DNA of 46,739 nt, from positions 1 through 46,739 of the forward strand of contig JAJJLU010000434.1 of the NCBI GenBank assembly GCA_023807065.1, written 5' to 3'. Source of the stretch: Isotricha intestinalis (lineage: Eukaryota; Ciliophora; Litostomatea; Vestibuliferida; Isotrichidae). This document shows positions 29,515-40,159 of the stretch, in pieces. How positions within the stretch are numbered: the first letter of the stretch is position 1; each line of letters opens with the position of its first letter. A program made the position numbers and the translations under genes. A model generated the notes under the pieces. The model saw nothing but the letters and a program-made list of their open reading frames with translations. It was not told where the DNA came from and ran no database searches.

Positions 29515-29769
29515 TTTTTATATGATATTTTTTTATATAATTATTAAATATATTATATAAATCTATTTATTAAATATAAACTAATTGAATTGATATATTT
29601 TTCAATAACATATTTATTTTTGTCATCTTTTTAATTATAAATCTTTATAATTGAATATTTTTGTTTGTTTTCAAAAATCATAAAATAATTTTATAATGCA
29701 GGAATTTTCTAAAAATAAAAAAACTAATTGTACCTGAAAATTTAAAAAAAAATAATTTAAAAATAAAAA
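29515..29769. promoter_or_regulatory. Divergent promoter region between ALG10 and PPT genes
   Basis: 255 bases between oppositely directed start codons of two ER/lysosome-pathway genes. Both promoters must lie here. No sequence motif is identifiable. Confidence 0.45.
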
Positions 29770-30654
29770 ATGAAAATATTAATTTATATCCTTCCATTTT
29801 TATTTTTATTATCATCATCAACATATCCAATAGCATTTTTTCATGGAATAATATTAGATTGTAAATCAAATCAAATGGTAAACATAAAAAATCTTTTAAT
29901 AAAATATTTAAAAACCAAAGTATATTGTATAGAAATAGGAAATGGAAGTGCAGATTCAATAACAATGCCATTAGAGAAACAATCAAAAATAGCATGTTCA
30001 AAAATAAAAAGTATTTCAGATTTTGATAACAAATTTAATATATTTGGATTATCTCAAGGAACATTAATCGGAAGATATATAATAGAAAAATGTGATATGA
30101 AAGGAAAAGTTCAAAATTTTATTTCTTTTGAAGGACCTCAAATGGGAATTGGTTATATTCCAAAATTAACTTGTGGAAAATTTTGTGATTTAATTAATAA
30201 AATTGTTTCTGAATATAATTATAAAAACCCAGAAAAATTAATTAAATATGTTGCTCCTGCTTCTTATTGGAAATATCGTTATCAATATGAAAGATATTTA
30301 AAAAATAATATTTATTTAAAAGATTTAAATAATGAAGGTGATGTTAAAAATGAAATTTATAAACAAAGAATTATTAATATTAATAAAATGCTTTTAATTA
30401 AAGGAAATAATGATACTGTCATTTGTCCTAAAGAAAGTTCTTGGTTTGAATTTTATGATAAAAATGGAGATAAAATTGTTCCTTTAAAAGAAAGTGAATT
30501 TTATATTAAAGATTTTATCGGTTTAAGAAGATTAGATGAAGAAGGAAGATTAAAATTTGCTTTGTTTAAAGGAGAACATTGTGTTTATACCATCAATGAA
30601 TTTGTTACTCATATTGTTCCTTTCTTTAAAGATGATGGGGATATTCAAAAATAA
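29770..30654 (+). CDS. PPT1: Palmitoyl-protein thioesterase
   Basis: 294 residues. Signal peptide 1-18 (MKILIYILPFLFLLSSST), then PIAFFHGIILDC (cf. P-x-x-x-WHG-x-GD-x-C of PPT). Nucleophile in GLSQG (Ser95), acid in NDTVICP (Asp215), base in GEHCV (His270): a complete alpha/beta-hydrolase triad. Further family matches are EGPQMGIGYIPKLTC, APASYWK, YKQRI, KESSWFEFYD and KDFIGLRRLDEEGRLKF. The enzyme removes palmitate from cysteines of S-acylated proteins in lysosomes (family knowledge). The length is close to that of animal PPT1. It diverges from ALG10. Paralogs such as PPT2 cannot be excluded, but the C-terminal features fit PPT1 better. Confidence 0.92.
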   Translation: MKILIYILPFLFLLSSSTYPIAFFHGIILDCKSNQMVNIKNLLIKYLKTKVYCIEIGNGSADSITMPLEKQSKIACSKIKSISDFDNKFNIFGLSQGTLIGRYIIEKCDMKGKVQNFISFEGPQMGIGYIPKLTCGKFCDLINKIVSEYNYKNPEKLIKYVAPASYWKYRYQYERYLKNNIYLKDLNNEGDVKNEIYKQRIININKMLLIKGNNDTVICPKESSWFEFYDKNGDKIVPLKESEFYIKDFIGLRRLDEEGRLKFALFKGEHCVYTINEFVTHIVPFFKDDGDIQK

Positions 30655-31015
30655 TTATTTTATTATTTTTTTTATTTAGTGAAAAATTATTTAAAAATTT
30701 TTTTGTTTTTTATAATTATATTTTTTAATAATAGAATATTTTATAATCATGATTTATCCATTTAACTCATTCTGAAAATGAAAAATTCATTTTAATAAAA
30801 TTATCTTATATTTATACAATAATTATACAAATTTTTTATAATGTTCTAACCTAAGATAACAAATAAAAATATATTAAATAACTTTATTGATGAAATGGTG
30901 AATTTTTTTATCATTAATAAAAATTTTTATTTACAATAAAAATAACATTTATAATTACTCAAAATTAATTGTCAAACAATCAAACGAATTTAAGTGATGT
31001 TTAAAAATAATATTT
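30655..31015. other. Intergenic, nothing recognised
   Basis: Spacer between convergent genes; no gene seen. Confidence 0.4.
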
Positions 31016-32155
31016 TTAATAACAATACATAATTTTATTACTGAAACTTACATTTCTATTTTTTTTTTCTTTTTTATTATCTCCAATACTTTCAACTTTT
31101 TTAAGTGGATTTTTCAAAATAGATTTAATATTATTTTTATTAGAAATTTCACTTTCATATACAGGAGCAATATTAGGTTCATTTGAAATATTTGAATTAG
31201 AAATAGATAAACTATCATAACTATTTGGTCTTTTTATTTTTTTAATTTCAAATATACTTTCCCAATATTTATTATTTAAATTATAATTATTATAATTATT
31301 TTGAATTTCCATTTCTGTATCATTTTTCTTCATTCTAAATATCATTTTTTTTATTATTATATTATAAAAGTTTCCTTTGTTATCTGTATCAACTTGATAT
31401 CTAGAATCAATTATTTGTTGACCGTTAATTATAAAATTTATTTTATACTCTCTTTTTAATACTCTTAATTTTGATAAAGGAAGATAAAAACAATTTAATG
31501 CTCTACAATATTTAAATTTAAATTCTTTATTTTTAAAAGATTTTATTTTACATCTAACATCATTTTTATTATTCGGTATATTTTTTTTTTCATTTTTATT
31601 TTTTAAATTTGGTGATAAACGGTAAAAAAAAACATATTCATAATTAAATATTTTTTGAATAGATTTTTTTACTAAATAACCTTTTATATTTGCTTGTATT
31701 TTTGATATTAAAAAAAATCTTTTATGTAAAATTTGATTTAACAAAAAATTCTTTTTAAAATGAATTCTATTAAACTTTCTTTTAAGAAAAGAAGAAATTT
31801 TAATAGCATTTTTTTTTCTTTGATTTAAAATATTAAAAATAATCTCTCCTTGATATTTTAATTTTTCTTCATCATTTAATTCAATCGTATCATTATATTT
31901 ATTTAAATCAAAAAAATTTATTTCTCTATCTTCATTAGTTTCTGAAAAGGACTTTCTTTGAATATTCATTTTATCAAATTTAATAAAATTGTTTAATTCA
32001 TCATGACTTAAATTTGTAGATAAAGAACTAAAACTTACTTTATTTAAGAAAGTAATTGTTGATTTTGCTTTTATTAGATTTGAAATATTTTTTATACATA
32101 TTGGATAATGATAAATTTTTGAATCATGACTTGTTTTATATAGAGTTTCCAACAT
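31016..32155 (-). CDS. Hypothetical protein with an IQ-like motif
   Basis: 379 residues, ATG start. Mostly disordered and Asn/Lys/Ser-rich. Residues about 159-176 (SKIQANIKGYLVKKSIQK) follow the IQ calmodulin-binding pattern (IQ-x-x-x-x-G-x-x-x-[KR]), preceded by a basic helix (KKNFLLNQILHKRFF). Residues 190-270 contain short beta-like stretches with Cys (VRCKIK, KYCRALNCFYLPLS). The C-terminal part is disordered. No membrane segment. A calmodulin- or centrin-binding cytoskeletal protein is plausible. Confidence 0.65.
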   Translation of the reverse strand: MLETLYKTSHDSKIYHYPICIKNISNLIKAKSTITFLNKVSFSSLSTNLSHDELNNFIKFDKMNIQRKSFSETNEDREINFFDLNKYNDTIELNDEEKLKYQGEIIFNILNQRKKNAIKISSFLKRKFNRIHFKKNFLLNQILHKRFFLISKIQANIKGYLVKKSIQKIFNYEYVFFYRLSPNLKNKNEKKNIPNNKNDVRCKIKSFKNKEFKFKYCRALNCFYLPLSKLRVLKREYKINFIINGQQIIDSRYQVDTDNKGNFYNIIIKKMIFRMKKNDTEMEIQNNYNNYNLNNKYWESIFEIKKIKRPNSYDSLSISNSNISNEPNIAPVYESEISNKNNIKSILKNPLKKVESIGDNKKEKKNRNVSFSNKIMYCY

Positions 32156-32411
32156 TAATTAATTTAAAGTTTTTTATAAAATGATAACAATTTTATTAAT
32201 TAATTTATTTGTGTTTGATTCTATTATTTATAATTTTTTTATTTTATTTGAGAAAAATATTTTTCACTTTTTTATTTAATTAAAAAAATTAATTATTAAT
32301 TGTTTTTCTTTTATTAACTTAACTTACTTATTTATTTTAAATTCATTATAAGAAGTAATTAAAATTTAATTATATATTTAAAGTAAAAAAATATTATATT
32401 TATAATAAATA
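32156..32411. other. Intergenic, nothing recognised
   Basis: 256-base spacer between tandem minus-strand genes. Confidence 0.4.
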
Positions 32412-34157
32412 TTAAACATTTAAAAATGTATTAATCAAAGATGTTATAAAAGAAGGTTCTTCATCTTTAATAACAGGTTTTAATTTTATTTTATATTTTT
32501 CTCCTGTTTTAATATATTTTTTTATTTTTGAATTATTTAAGTTATTTTTGTTTTCTTTATCTTCATTTGAATTTAGATTTTTAGTTTTATAACTTATTAT
32601 ACTTTTATTATTAGTTAATTGTTTTTCTTTATTTCGTTCAGTATTTAATTTCTCATTTTTATTATTAATTTTTTTTTTAATTTTATTATCAAATAAATTA
32701 AATTGCTTAACTAAAATATTTTCTTTTTTATTATTCTCTGGAATAATACTTTCATCTTTTTCAATTGATAAAATTTCATTCATTGAAAAAATCCAATTTT
32801 TATCTACATTTTCTTTTTTATTTTCTTTTTGTTCTGAAAAAGGAGTATTCTTAATTAAATCACTAAAATAATGTTTCAGTTCTTTATTATTATTATTTTC
32901 ATCAACAATATTTTCATTAAATTCATTTTTGCAGTTGAGTTTATTCTTATTATATTTAATTTTATTTTCCTCAATTTTTCCTCCTGATAAAATCATTTTT
33001 CTCAATTTGCAATTATTATCTTTATTAATATTTTGAATTTTCTGAATATCAGAATCTCTTAATTCATTTTCAATAATAAAATCAAAATCATAAATTTCAT
33101 CTTCTAAATTATTTAAAACAAACTTATGTGAAAATATATCTTTAATCTTTAATCTTTTTTCAGGATTACTAATTAATAATTTTTGAATTAAATCTTTGCA
33201 ATCATTACTAATAATTTTCTTATTATCAAAGAATAAATGATGTTCCTTAATATTTAAAACAACACCTTTTATATTATTAGCTCTAAAAGGAGAATAACCA
33301 AATAACATTTCATATAATAAAATTCCAAGTGACCAAATATCAACTGAAAAATCATAATTTTCATTATCAATTATTTCTGGTGCCATATATTCAACTGTTC
33401 CACAAAAAGTTGTTCTTTTTTCTATATTTATTTCTTTACTCCAACCAAAATCACATAATTTTAAATTATCATTTTTATCTATTAAAATATTTTCTGGTTT
33501 TATATCTCTGTGAATTATATTATTTTTATGAAGAAAATATACTGCATTTAATATTTGAATAAAATATTTAAATGCTTTTTTTTCAGAAAAACCTATTTTT
33601 GATTGACGTATTTTATTAAATAAATTTCCATTTAATGCATATTCCATTATCATTTTTATATGATTTTTATCTTCATAAACATTATATAATCTTATAATAT
33701 TTTTATGAATTAATCTTGAATGAATTGATATTTCATTATATAATAAATCATAATTACCATAAAGTTCTAATATTTCTTTTTTATTTATAATTTTTATTGC
33801 ACATATTTCATTATTTAATTTATTTTTCATTAAATAAACTTTTCCAAAACTTCCTGAACCTATCTCTTTTAAACATGGAAAAGTTATTAAATATTTCATT
33901 TGATAATTTTGGTTAAATTTATTTTTTTCTTGAAATATTCCTTCTGTTATAAATGATGGAATTTCCGTTAAATTCTGTAGATTTCTACTTTTCCCGTTAA
34001 TTTTCAAATTTTCTGTTTGTAATTGTTCTTTTTTTTTTGGATGATTTTCACTATGAATTAAAAGGCAATTAATACAACAAAATGTTAAATTACATAAAAT
34101 ACATTTAACAGGTGTTTTTGGATTAAATTTTTTTTTACATTCACTACATTCTTCCAT
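32412..34157 (-). CDS. Aurora/AGC-like Ser/Thr kinase with N-terminal zinc finger
   Basis: 581 residues from the ATG at 34157 (upstream frame only to TTG). Residues 4-40 are a B-box-like zinc finger: CSECKKKF, CILC, FCCINC and HSENH. Kinase domain about 90-350: G-loop GSGSFGKV (100-107), Lys122, HRD with Asp218, DFG 236-238 in the Aurora-like context LCDFGWSK, and activation loop KRTTFCGTVEYMAPE (about 247-261), close to Aurora RRTTLCGT. All catalytic residues are present. The C-terminal 230 residues are Asn/Lys-rich and disordered, with no PH, polo-box or other domain. Aurora kinases act in mitosis and cilium disassembly; the attached zinc finger is not part of classical Auroras, so substrate and timing are open. 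Confidence 0.88.
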   Translation of the reverse strand: MEECSECKKKFNPKTPVKCILCNLTFCCINCLLIHSENHPKKKEQLQTENLKINGKSRNLQNLTEIPSFITEGIFQEKNKFNQNYQMKYLITFPCLKEIGSGSFGKVYLMKNKLNNEICAIKIINKKEILELYGNYDLLYNEISIHSRLIHKNIIRLYNVYEDKNHIKMIMEYALNGNLFNKIRQSKIGFSEKKAFKYFIQILNAVYFLHKNNIIHRDIKPENILIDKNDNLKLCDFGWSKEINIEKRTTFCGTVEYMAPEIIDNENYDFSVDIWSLGILLYEMLFGYSPFRANNIKGVVLNIKEHHLFFDNKKIISNDCKDLIQKLLISNPEKRLKIKDIFSHKFVLNNLEDEIYDFDFIIENELRDSDIQKIQNINKDNNCKLRKMILSGGKIEENKIKYNKNKLNCKNEFNENIVDENNNNKELKHYFSDLIKNTPFSEQKENKKENVDKNWIFSMNEILSIEKDESIIPENNKKENILVKQFNLFDNKIKKKINNKNEKLNTERNKEKQLTNNKSIISYKTKNLNSNEDKENKNNLNNSKIKKYIKTGEKYKIKLKPVIKDEEPSFITSLINTFLNV

Positions 34158-34811
34158 ATTATTCAATTTTTAATTTAATTATAATTAAAAAAAATAAATT
34201 AAAAATATATAAAATAATCAATAGAACTAAAAATTTACTTCTTAATAAAAGTTTTATCCTTTTTAATCCAAAGAAACAGGAATCAATTAAATATAATTTT
34301 TCTATAAAGAATTAATACAAATAATCAATTTTAGAAACAATTTTATCAATGTTTGATATAATAATAATATGATATATAGTTTTTTAAATATTTTTTACTT
34401 TATGAATATAATCTTTTTTCTTATTTATATGTTTTCCAAAATACAATTTATTCATTTTTCTTTACTTTTAATATTTCATTTTTCTCTTCATCTTCTATTT
34501 AATTTAATTTATTTAATGTTTTTTGCTCCATTAATAAATGGTTTTCCAATTATTTGATGAAATGGATTTTTTGGTTAAAACAAAATTAGTGAAATGAATT
34601 GATGAAAAAAAACTAAATTAATTTATAATTGTAAAATTTAAAAAAAGTGGTTTCAAAAAGTATAATATTTCACTATTTTGTTAATAAGATTTACTAATTT
34701 TTAATAAAATAATTATAATGTATTTTTTGTTTTATTCATTTATTAATCAAATAATTATTTTTAATTTACAAATCAAAACACAATCAGAGTAAAAAATAAA
34801 ATTAGAATACT
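34158..34811. other. Intergenic with weak coding traces on the minus strand
   Basis: Minus-strand frames give NKLYFGKHINKKKDYIHKVK and NIDKIVSKIDYLY and, beyond a TAA, FFIEKLYLIDSCFFGLKR (about 34,560-34,250), with many TAA. A small hydrophobic plus-strand frame (34369-34557) is probably the shadow of this. It may be a further decayed gene, but too weak to call. Confidence 0.3.
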
Positions 34812-36314
34812 TCAGATATTATTATTAATTTCAGAAACATAATTGTTAATTTTTGAAACAATCGGTTTCAAAGAATTATTATTTTGACTTACTCCATTAA
34901 TACTTTTCCTTATGCTTTCATTATTAATTTGAATCATTTCTAATTTTTTTAAAATATTAATGACATTTAATCTATTATTTATAAAACTTTTATACATTAA
35001 TAAAGTATTTTTATTTTTTTTATTAATAAAAATACTTGGAAGAAATCTTATTAAAAAAGAAGATTTCATTGATTTAAAAGAAGTTTCTATTTTATGAATA
35101 TTTTCTTTCTTTGGAACTATTATAATTCCTGATTCATTTTTTTGAAGATAATCTATATTACTTTTTGATTTATAAAATATTGTTGAAGTTATATTTTTTG
35201 ATAAAATTTTTGTTTTTGAAATATTATTATTATTTAATATTTTATTTTCAATAACGAAATATTTAATTAATTTTATATAATAAGAATTTTCAGAATTAAA
35301 GTAATTAAAAATTGAAGAAAATAGAGTAAAAATATGAATAAAACCTCCTATATTTGATAAATAATTTTGAATTTTAAAATAGTTTTTATTATATATTGAA
35401 GATTTCATGTCATTTAAAATTAAAATATTTCCTAATATATGATTTTCTTCATATATATTTGAATCAATTTTAATTGATTTATAAGAATGAAAATTTTCAA
35501 TTTTTTTATTTTGAAAAATAAAACCTTCATCTGTGATAAATTTAATGTTTTTCAAAAAAAGAGAAATTCTTTTAAATACAATTAAAGACAATTCAATTCT
35601 TTCTTTTCTAATGAATACTTCTTTAAAAGATTTTTTATTTAATAAATCAAATGAATAATCAACAAAAACAATATCTAAAAATAAATTATTTATTTTATTT
35701 TTAATATCACTAATAGAATAGCAAGTGTTATTATTTTCAATTGAATTATAACAATAATTTAAATTAAAAGAATAATAAGAAAAAGGATTTGAATTTTTAT
35801 AAATTCCATCAATATTTTCTGTATAATCTCTTTTCTTAAGGCAATAGTAAGTATTTAAATTTGGAAAATTTATAAAATATTTTCTAAATTCTTCAAAAAA
35901 ATGTTGATTAATATCACATTTTTCAAATGTTAAAGATTTTGAATTTTCTTTTTCATCTTTTAATATTATATTTTTATCTGATCCTCCAAAAACAATTGAT
36001 GCAGAAATATGAAACAATTTTTCTTCTTCATTAAAAGGAATTGAATTATTATCAGTTAATCTTAATAAAAAAGGGAGTTTATAACTATAACTTAAATTTA
36101 AATTTGGATTATATTCAGTTGATTTTGTTATTATAAAATCTTTTCTTGTTATCATTCTATTTAAAAAATAAAAAGAAAAAAATATGGAAATAAATAAAGA
36201 AATTAAACTTATTATTCCTCCAAAAAAAGTTTTATATCCTGTTTCTCCTTTTCTATTTAAAGTCAATGATACTTTATGTGATAGAAAATCACACTTTTTT
36301 ATTATAGCCTTCAT
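34812..36314 (-). CDS. Two-TM membrane protein of a probable ciliate family, paralog A
   Basis: 500 residues. Starts MKAIIKKCDFLSHKVSLTLN: a short cytosolic stretch, then a membrane helix (GGIISLISLFISIFFSFYFL, about 33-52) and a large lumenal domain of some 260 residues with cysteines in CDINQHFFEEF, YYCLKKRDY, NYCYNS and NTCYSISD. Near 305-335 a motif YFKIQNYLSNIGGFIHIF leads into a second helix, and then a Lys/Asn/Ser-rich cytosolic tail. The same plan, with matching F-x-x-IQ-x-x-x-x-x-x-GG motifs, is seen in the gene at 42331-43914. The topology resembles ERV41/46 cargo receptors, and I recall large families of such proteins in ciliates, but the function is unknown. It ends in TGA. Confidence 0.75.
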   Translation of the reverse strand: MKAIIKKCDFLSHKVSLTLNRKGETGYKTFFGGIISLISLFISIFFSFYFLNRMITRKDFIITKSTEYNPNLNLSYSYKLPFLLRLTDNNSIPFNEEEKLFHISASIVFGGSDKNIILKDEKENSKSLTFEKCDINQHFFEEFRKYFINFPNLNTYYCLKKRDYTENIDGIYKNSNPFSYYSFNLNYCYNSIENNNTCYSISDIKNKINNLFLDIVFVDYSFDLLNKKSFKEVFIRKERIELSLIVFKRISLFLKNIKFITDEGFIFQNKKIENFHSYKSIKIDSNIYEENHILGNILILNDMKSSIYNKNYFKIQNYLSNIGGFIHIFTLFSSIFNYFNSENSYYIKLIKYFVIENKILNNNNISKTKILSKNITSTIFYKSKSNIDYLQKNESGIIIVPKKENIHKIETSFKSMKSSFLIRFLPSIFINKKNKNTLLMYKSFINNRLNVINILKKLEMIQINNESIRKSINGVSQNNNSLKPIVSKINNYVSEINNNI

Positions 36315-37041
36315 TATTTTTATAAATTATATTTATAAATATAATTCTGTTAAATTTAATTAATAATTTATATAAATTCAAACTTTAAAAATATTTACAA
36401 AATATTACTTCATTTTTTACGAAAGGTTTATTTTCAAGCAAAAAAATTAAAAAATTTTATACATAGTTAAAATCATTTATTCATATTATTTTTTCAATTT
36501 GATATTCTTGTTAAGTTTTTTTTTATTTTATAATGATAAATTTATTTTATTTAAATAAATCAAAAAATGTCCATATATGCCACTAGAAGAAGAAATATCA
36601 TTTATTTTTTTTTCTTGGTATCAATATTTATTATTTCTATAATTATAAATAAATGATATATTTAATTTATATATATTTTTGAAAAAAATGAACTAAAAGA
36701 ATTTTAAAAGACACCTCATTAAAATTTTAATTTATTTAAAAATATAAAATAATAAATTTTAATACATTATATATATAATTACAATAATTATTTTAGAAGT
36801 AATTAATTCAATAAATAATCTAATATTGAAATCAAGAAAAATTTAAATATTTTTGATTGATTTAGATTAAATCTATAAATAATCATCAAGAAGAGAATAT
36901 ATAGTAATAATGACATTTAAATAAATATAAATATTAAATTTAAAAAAGAACCAAATGGATTTAGATTATAGACAAAAATTATAATTCAAATTTCTTGAAC
37001 AACAATTAATTTAATAATCTAAACTAAAAAATTAAAAAATT
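36315..37041. other. Intergenic, one tiny hydrophobic frame only
   Basis: Holds a 29-codon frame at 36567-36656 (MSIYATRRRN then a hydrophobic stretch). This is too short to accept. Other traces, such as QMDLDYRQKL near 36,955, look like a decayed coding piece. Nothing definite. Confidence 0.3.
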
Positions 37042-37605
37042 TTATTTTCTAAGAACATTTTTTGGAAACTGTCCTTGGTAATTTCCAGCAGGATAATAAT
37101 TAGCAACAACATAACATCTAGATTTATCTTTAGTACTAGCAACTCCAAATCCAACTTCTTTAGTATTTTTCCAAACCACTTGAGTAAAATGTCCAGTTTG
37201 CATAGAAAAACCAGGTCTATTATAATTATATTTTAAAACTTCATTATACCAAAGTTTAGTAGCATCAACAATGGAATCAGCATCACATTTACTTCCTCCT
37301 GAATAATATAAATTTTCACCCATATAATCTCCATGAAATTTATTTTTTGAATGCTCAAATATTTTCTTTGATGCTAAATAATCTGCATATTTTTGAGCTA
37401 TTGATGTTAATTCTTTATTTATTTTCAATGGCCCTACATGATGCTCTTTCCTATATTTATTATGTAATTGTAATCCTTTAGTTCCATCTACTGCTAATTT
37501 TCTTAAATTTAAATCTGATTTTGTACTCTTTAAAGTTGTATATCCTATTAGGAATATTGAACATATTGATATAAGGGATATAATAATTGTTGAGAATTTA
37601 GACAT
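37042..37605 (-). CDS. Secreted CAP/SCP superfamily protein
   Basis: 187 residues. A signal peptide or anchor at about 6-22 (TIIISLISICSIFLIGY) is followed by the CAP domain: HNKYRKEHHVGPLK, ELTSIAQKYADYLASKK, the central GENLYYSGG, and both CAP signatures, GHFTQVVWKNTKEVGFG and CYVVANYYPAGNYQGQF. The His and Glu residues of the CAP cavity are present. CAP proteins are extracellular; roles vary from sterol or lipid binding to defence and protease-like activity, so no activity is claimed. The cysteine count is low, as in the GAPR-1/plant PR-1 core rather than venom forms. Base composition is slightly less A/T-rich than that of its neighbours, as expected for a conserved fold. Confidence 0.9.
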   Translation of the reverse strand: MSKFSTIIISLISICSIFLIGYTTLKSTKSDLNLRKLAVDGTKGLQLHNKYRKEHHVGPLKINKELTSIAQKYADYLASKKIFEHSKNKFHGDYMGENLYYSGGSKCDADSIVDATKLWYNEVLKYNYNRPGFSMQTGHFTQVVWKNTKEVGFGVASTKDKSRCYVVANYYPAGNYQGQFPKNVLRK

Positions 37606-38203
37606 TTTTTTATAAATTTTATTTTTTTTTTTTAGATTTTTAATATCATTTTATTCATATGTTGTAAGAATTTAATTTTTTTTTGGTTTAATTTATTTTT
37701 TCTTTCTATTTATTTGGTTATTTTATATTCAATATTTTTGATTGATACTGATTACAAAAAATTAAATAATAAATTATAAATAACTTATTAATAATAACAA
37801 ATAAAGGTTAGTTTTCAATATAAATATTAATTATTTAAAACACAATAATATCTTTGTTAATTTATATTAATATGAACGAAGAACATAATTTGAAATTATG
37901 AAATATAATTAAATTTATTGTTTAAAGAAAAAAAATTTAATGGTTCAAAACAAAAATAAATTTTTCAATTTTATTCTTTTTTTTCACTATATTTTTATTC
38001 ATTTCTCCTAAAATATCAATTTTCCTTTTTTTATAATTAGTATTTTTTTTAATATAATAAATATCATTTCTCCTTTTACCATTTTTACAATTCAATAAAT
38101 TGAAATGAATAATTTTTATCTGATAAATTAATATTAATGTATAACAAATGAAAATAAAAAATTTAAAAACAATTCAAAAAAAATATATCTATTAAAAAAA
38201 TAA
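37606..38203. other. Intergenic, nothing recognised
   Basis: A/T-rich spacer upstream of both the CAP gene and the Sec24 relic. Confidence 0.4.
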
Positions 38204-39240
38204 ATGAGAGGAAATCTTCCTCCAATTCAATGAATAACCCAACAACAGGATTCTCAACAACCTCAATCTCAAGTAAATAAAAATAAAATATATATAACAA
38301 AAATAAAGGGGACTGAATAATATAAATACCCCAAAATTTCATAATATTCAAAGTCAATATTTTCAAAATCTACATTTTGAATCTCAAAATGAGAAAAAAA
38401 CTTAACCAAATCAAAATTAGAAAACTAAATATCAATAAATAACGAAAAACTAAAAAAAATAATAGAATATATTAATGATATTCATCCAACAAATCAATGA
38501 CATAAAACTCCATTAAATAATATACAATAAATTCAAAGAATATACCTCGTCCAAATAATGATGAAATATATTTAAATACAAACATGAAACAAATATAAAT
38601 TCTCTTCCACCACATTCAACTTCACATTATGTAGTTAAAGAAACTGAAAACTTGAAATTATTTCCTATTCTCAATTATTATTAAATAAAAGTATTTTATT
38701 ATTTGGGCTTTGTGTTCAACCTTTTGCAGAAATTCCATATTATGAAAATAAAATACCTAAAGTTGAAACAAATGATGTTATTTTTAGATGTAAAATGTCT
38801 AATAGTTATATTAATAATAAATATAGAATTACTTATAATTCTATTTATAAACAAGTTATTGTTTGTAATTTATGCAATTTTGAAAAAGATTTTGAAATGA
38901 GTAAAGCTGGAATAAAAAATAAATATTTTAATTATGATTCTAATTCTTCTCCTGAATTAAATTTACCTACCATTGATTTTATTGCTCCTAATTAAATTTT
39001 AAACTGGAAATATTCAATTTCAACCATATTATATTTTTATGATTGATATAAAAAAATTCTTTTGAATTAGATTTATAACTTATATATTTAATTTTATTCA
39101 AAATAATTTAGATTATTTTCATAATTCTGATGAAACTTATTTTTCTATTGTTTTATATGATAATTAATACATTCATTTTTTCTATTGTGAAAATAATGCC
39201 ATTAGATTATCAATAATGTCAGATTTAAATAAGTTATTTA
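38204..39240 (+). pseudogene. Sec24 (COPII coat) pseudogene, 5' half only
   Basis: Opens with ATG at 38204, then a Gln/Pro-rich N terminus (ITQQQDSQQPQSQ), as in Sec24. IPRPNNDEIY, SQLLLNKSILLFGLCVQPFA, the zinc finger (VIFRCKMSNSYIN and VIVCNLCNF), LPTIDFIAPN, and the start of the trunk domain (FQPYYIFMIDI, RFITYIFNFIQNNLDYFH and IMSDLNK, cf. the Sec24 VSDLDD) follow in order. At least four frame changes and many TAA/TAG/TGA break it. In the disordered N terminus, one 30-codon stretch has six TAA/TAG among CAA codons. The beta-sandwich, helical and gelsolin parts are absent. COPII needs Sec24, so an intact copy must lie elsewhere. Confidence 0.8.
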
Positions 39241-39970
39241 GATAATATTAAAATAGAAAATAATGAAAATATTGAAAATTATATTAAAACTTCTTATATT
39301 GGAGTTAATGATATTGCTAATCAATGGATTATTGATTAAAATGTTTGTTTAAATGGAAATTTAACAGAAAAAATATTTTATCTTCTTTAACATATGAATA
39401 TTATTTTTTTGAAGGAAGTGGAAATTATAAAGATGAAATTATTAAAAAATATTTTAATGTTTATTTCATTAATGGAAAATTAAATTATTATTTACTTATT
39501 TTGTATGTGATGATGATATTTCTTTTGATAATTTTCCTTCTTTAGATTTTTATCATCAAAATTTAAATTATACTTTTTCTTTTAATTATAAAGATTTATT
39601 TTATCATTTTGAAAATAAATATTTTTTTATGATTATTTTCAGAGATTTTCATTCTTCAACTTGGACTTTAGGAAAAATATTCTTTCAAAAATATCATATT
39701 TCTTTTGATAAAGATAAAAAAACCTTTGGTGTTTATACTATTAAAGATCATATTAAAATTCCTTATTCAATAATTATAATAATAATTTTATCATTAGCTC
39801 TCGTAAGTGTTATTATATATATTAAATTCTTTATTATTATTCAGAAAAGAAAAATTCGCGCTAATGAATTAGAAGATGATTATGATTATTTACCTGAAAA
39901 ACTTTATAAAAAGAATAATAAATTTGTCAATCGTAATAAAAATATAAATGAAGTTGATATTATTCTATAA
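39241..39970 (+). pseudogene. Membrane-anchored aspartyl protease pseudogene, C-terminal lobe
   Basis: Begins near VNDIANQWIID followed by TAA, where a pepsin-type protease has its second DSGT or DTGT. A shift then leads to FVCDDDISFDNFPSLDFYHQ and STWTLGKIFFQKYHISFD followed by KDKKTFGVYTIK, the classic W-x-LG-x-x-F-x-x-x-Y-x-x-x-FD C-terminal signature. A membrane helix (IPYSIIIIIILSLALVSVII) and a charged cytosolic tail complete it. From about 39,485 to the TAA at 39968 the frame is clean. The whole N-terminal lobe and the first catalytic Asp are missing. It resembles BACE-like or protist membrane aspartyl proteases. A short product from the ATG at 39629 is possible but could not be active. 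Confidence 0.75.
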
Positions 39971-40159
39971 AATTAAAATGTATTAGTAATTTTTAGCTAT
40001 TTTTAATTTTAAAATAAAGATTTACTTTTAATTAATTTTATATATATAAATTTCTTAAAAATTAAAATTCTTTTTTTTTTAATTATTAATTTAATTAAAA
40101 ATAAAAATTTTTAATAATATTCCAGAATAATAATAATAAAAGAATAATAGTTTTTCTTA
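39971..40159. other. Intergenic, nothing recognised
   Basis: A/T-rich gap between the protease relic and the convergent lipase-like gene. Confidence 0.4.

Noticed and set aside
34369..34557. 62-codon hydrophobic plus-strand frame
   Set aside because: Phe/Leu/Ile-rich, as expected opposite a Lys/Asn-rich minus-strand coding trace.
36567..36656. 29-codon frame starting MSIYATRRRN with a hydrophobic stretch
   Set aside because: Too short and of a composition expected by chance in this A/T-rich DNA; no homology or leader evidence.
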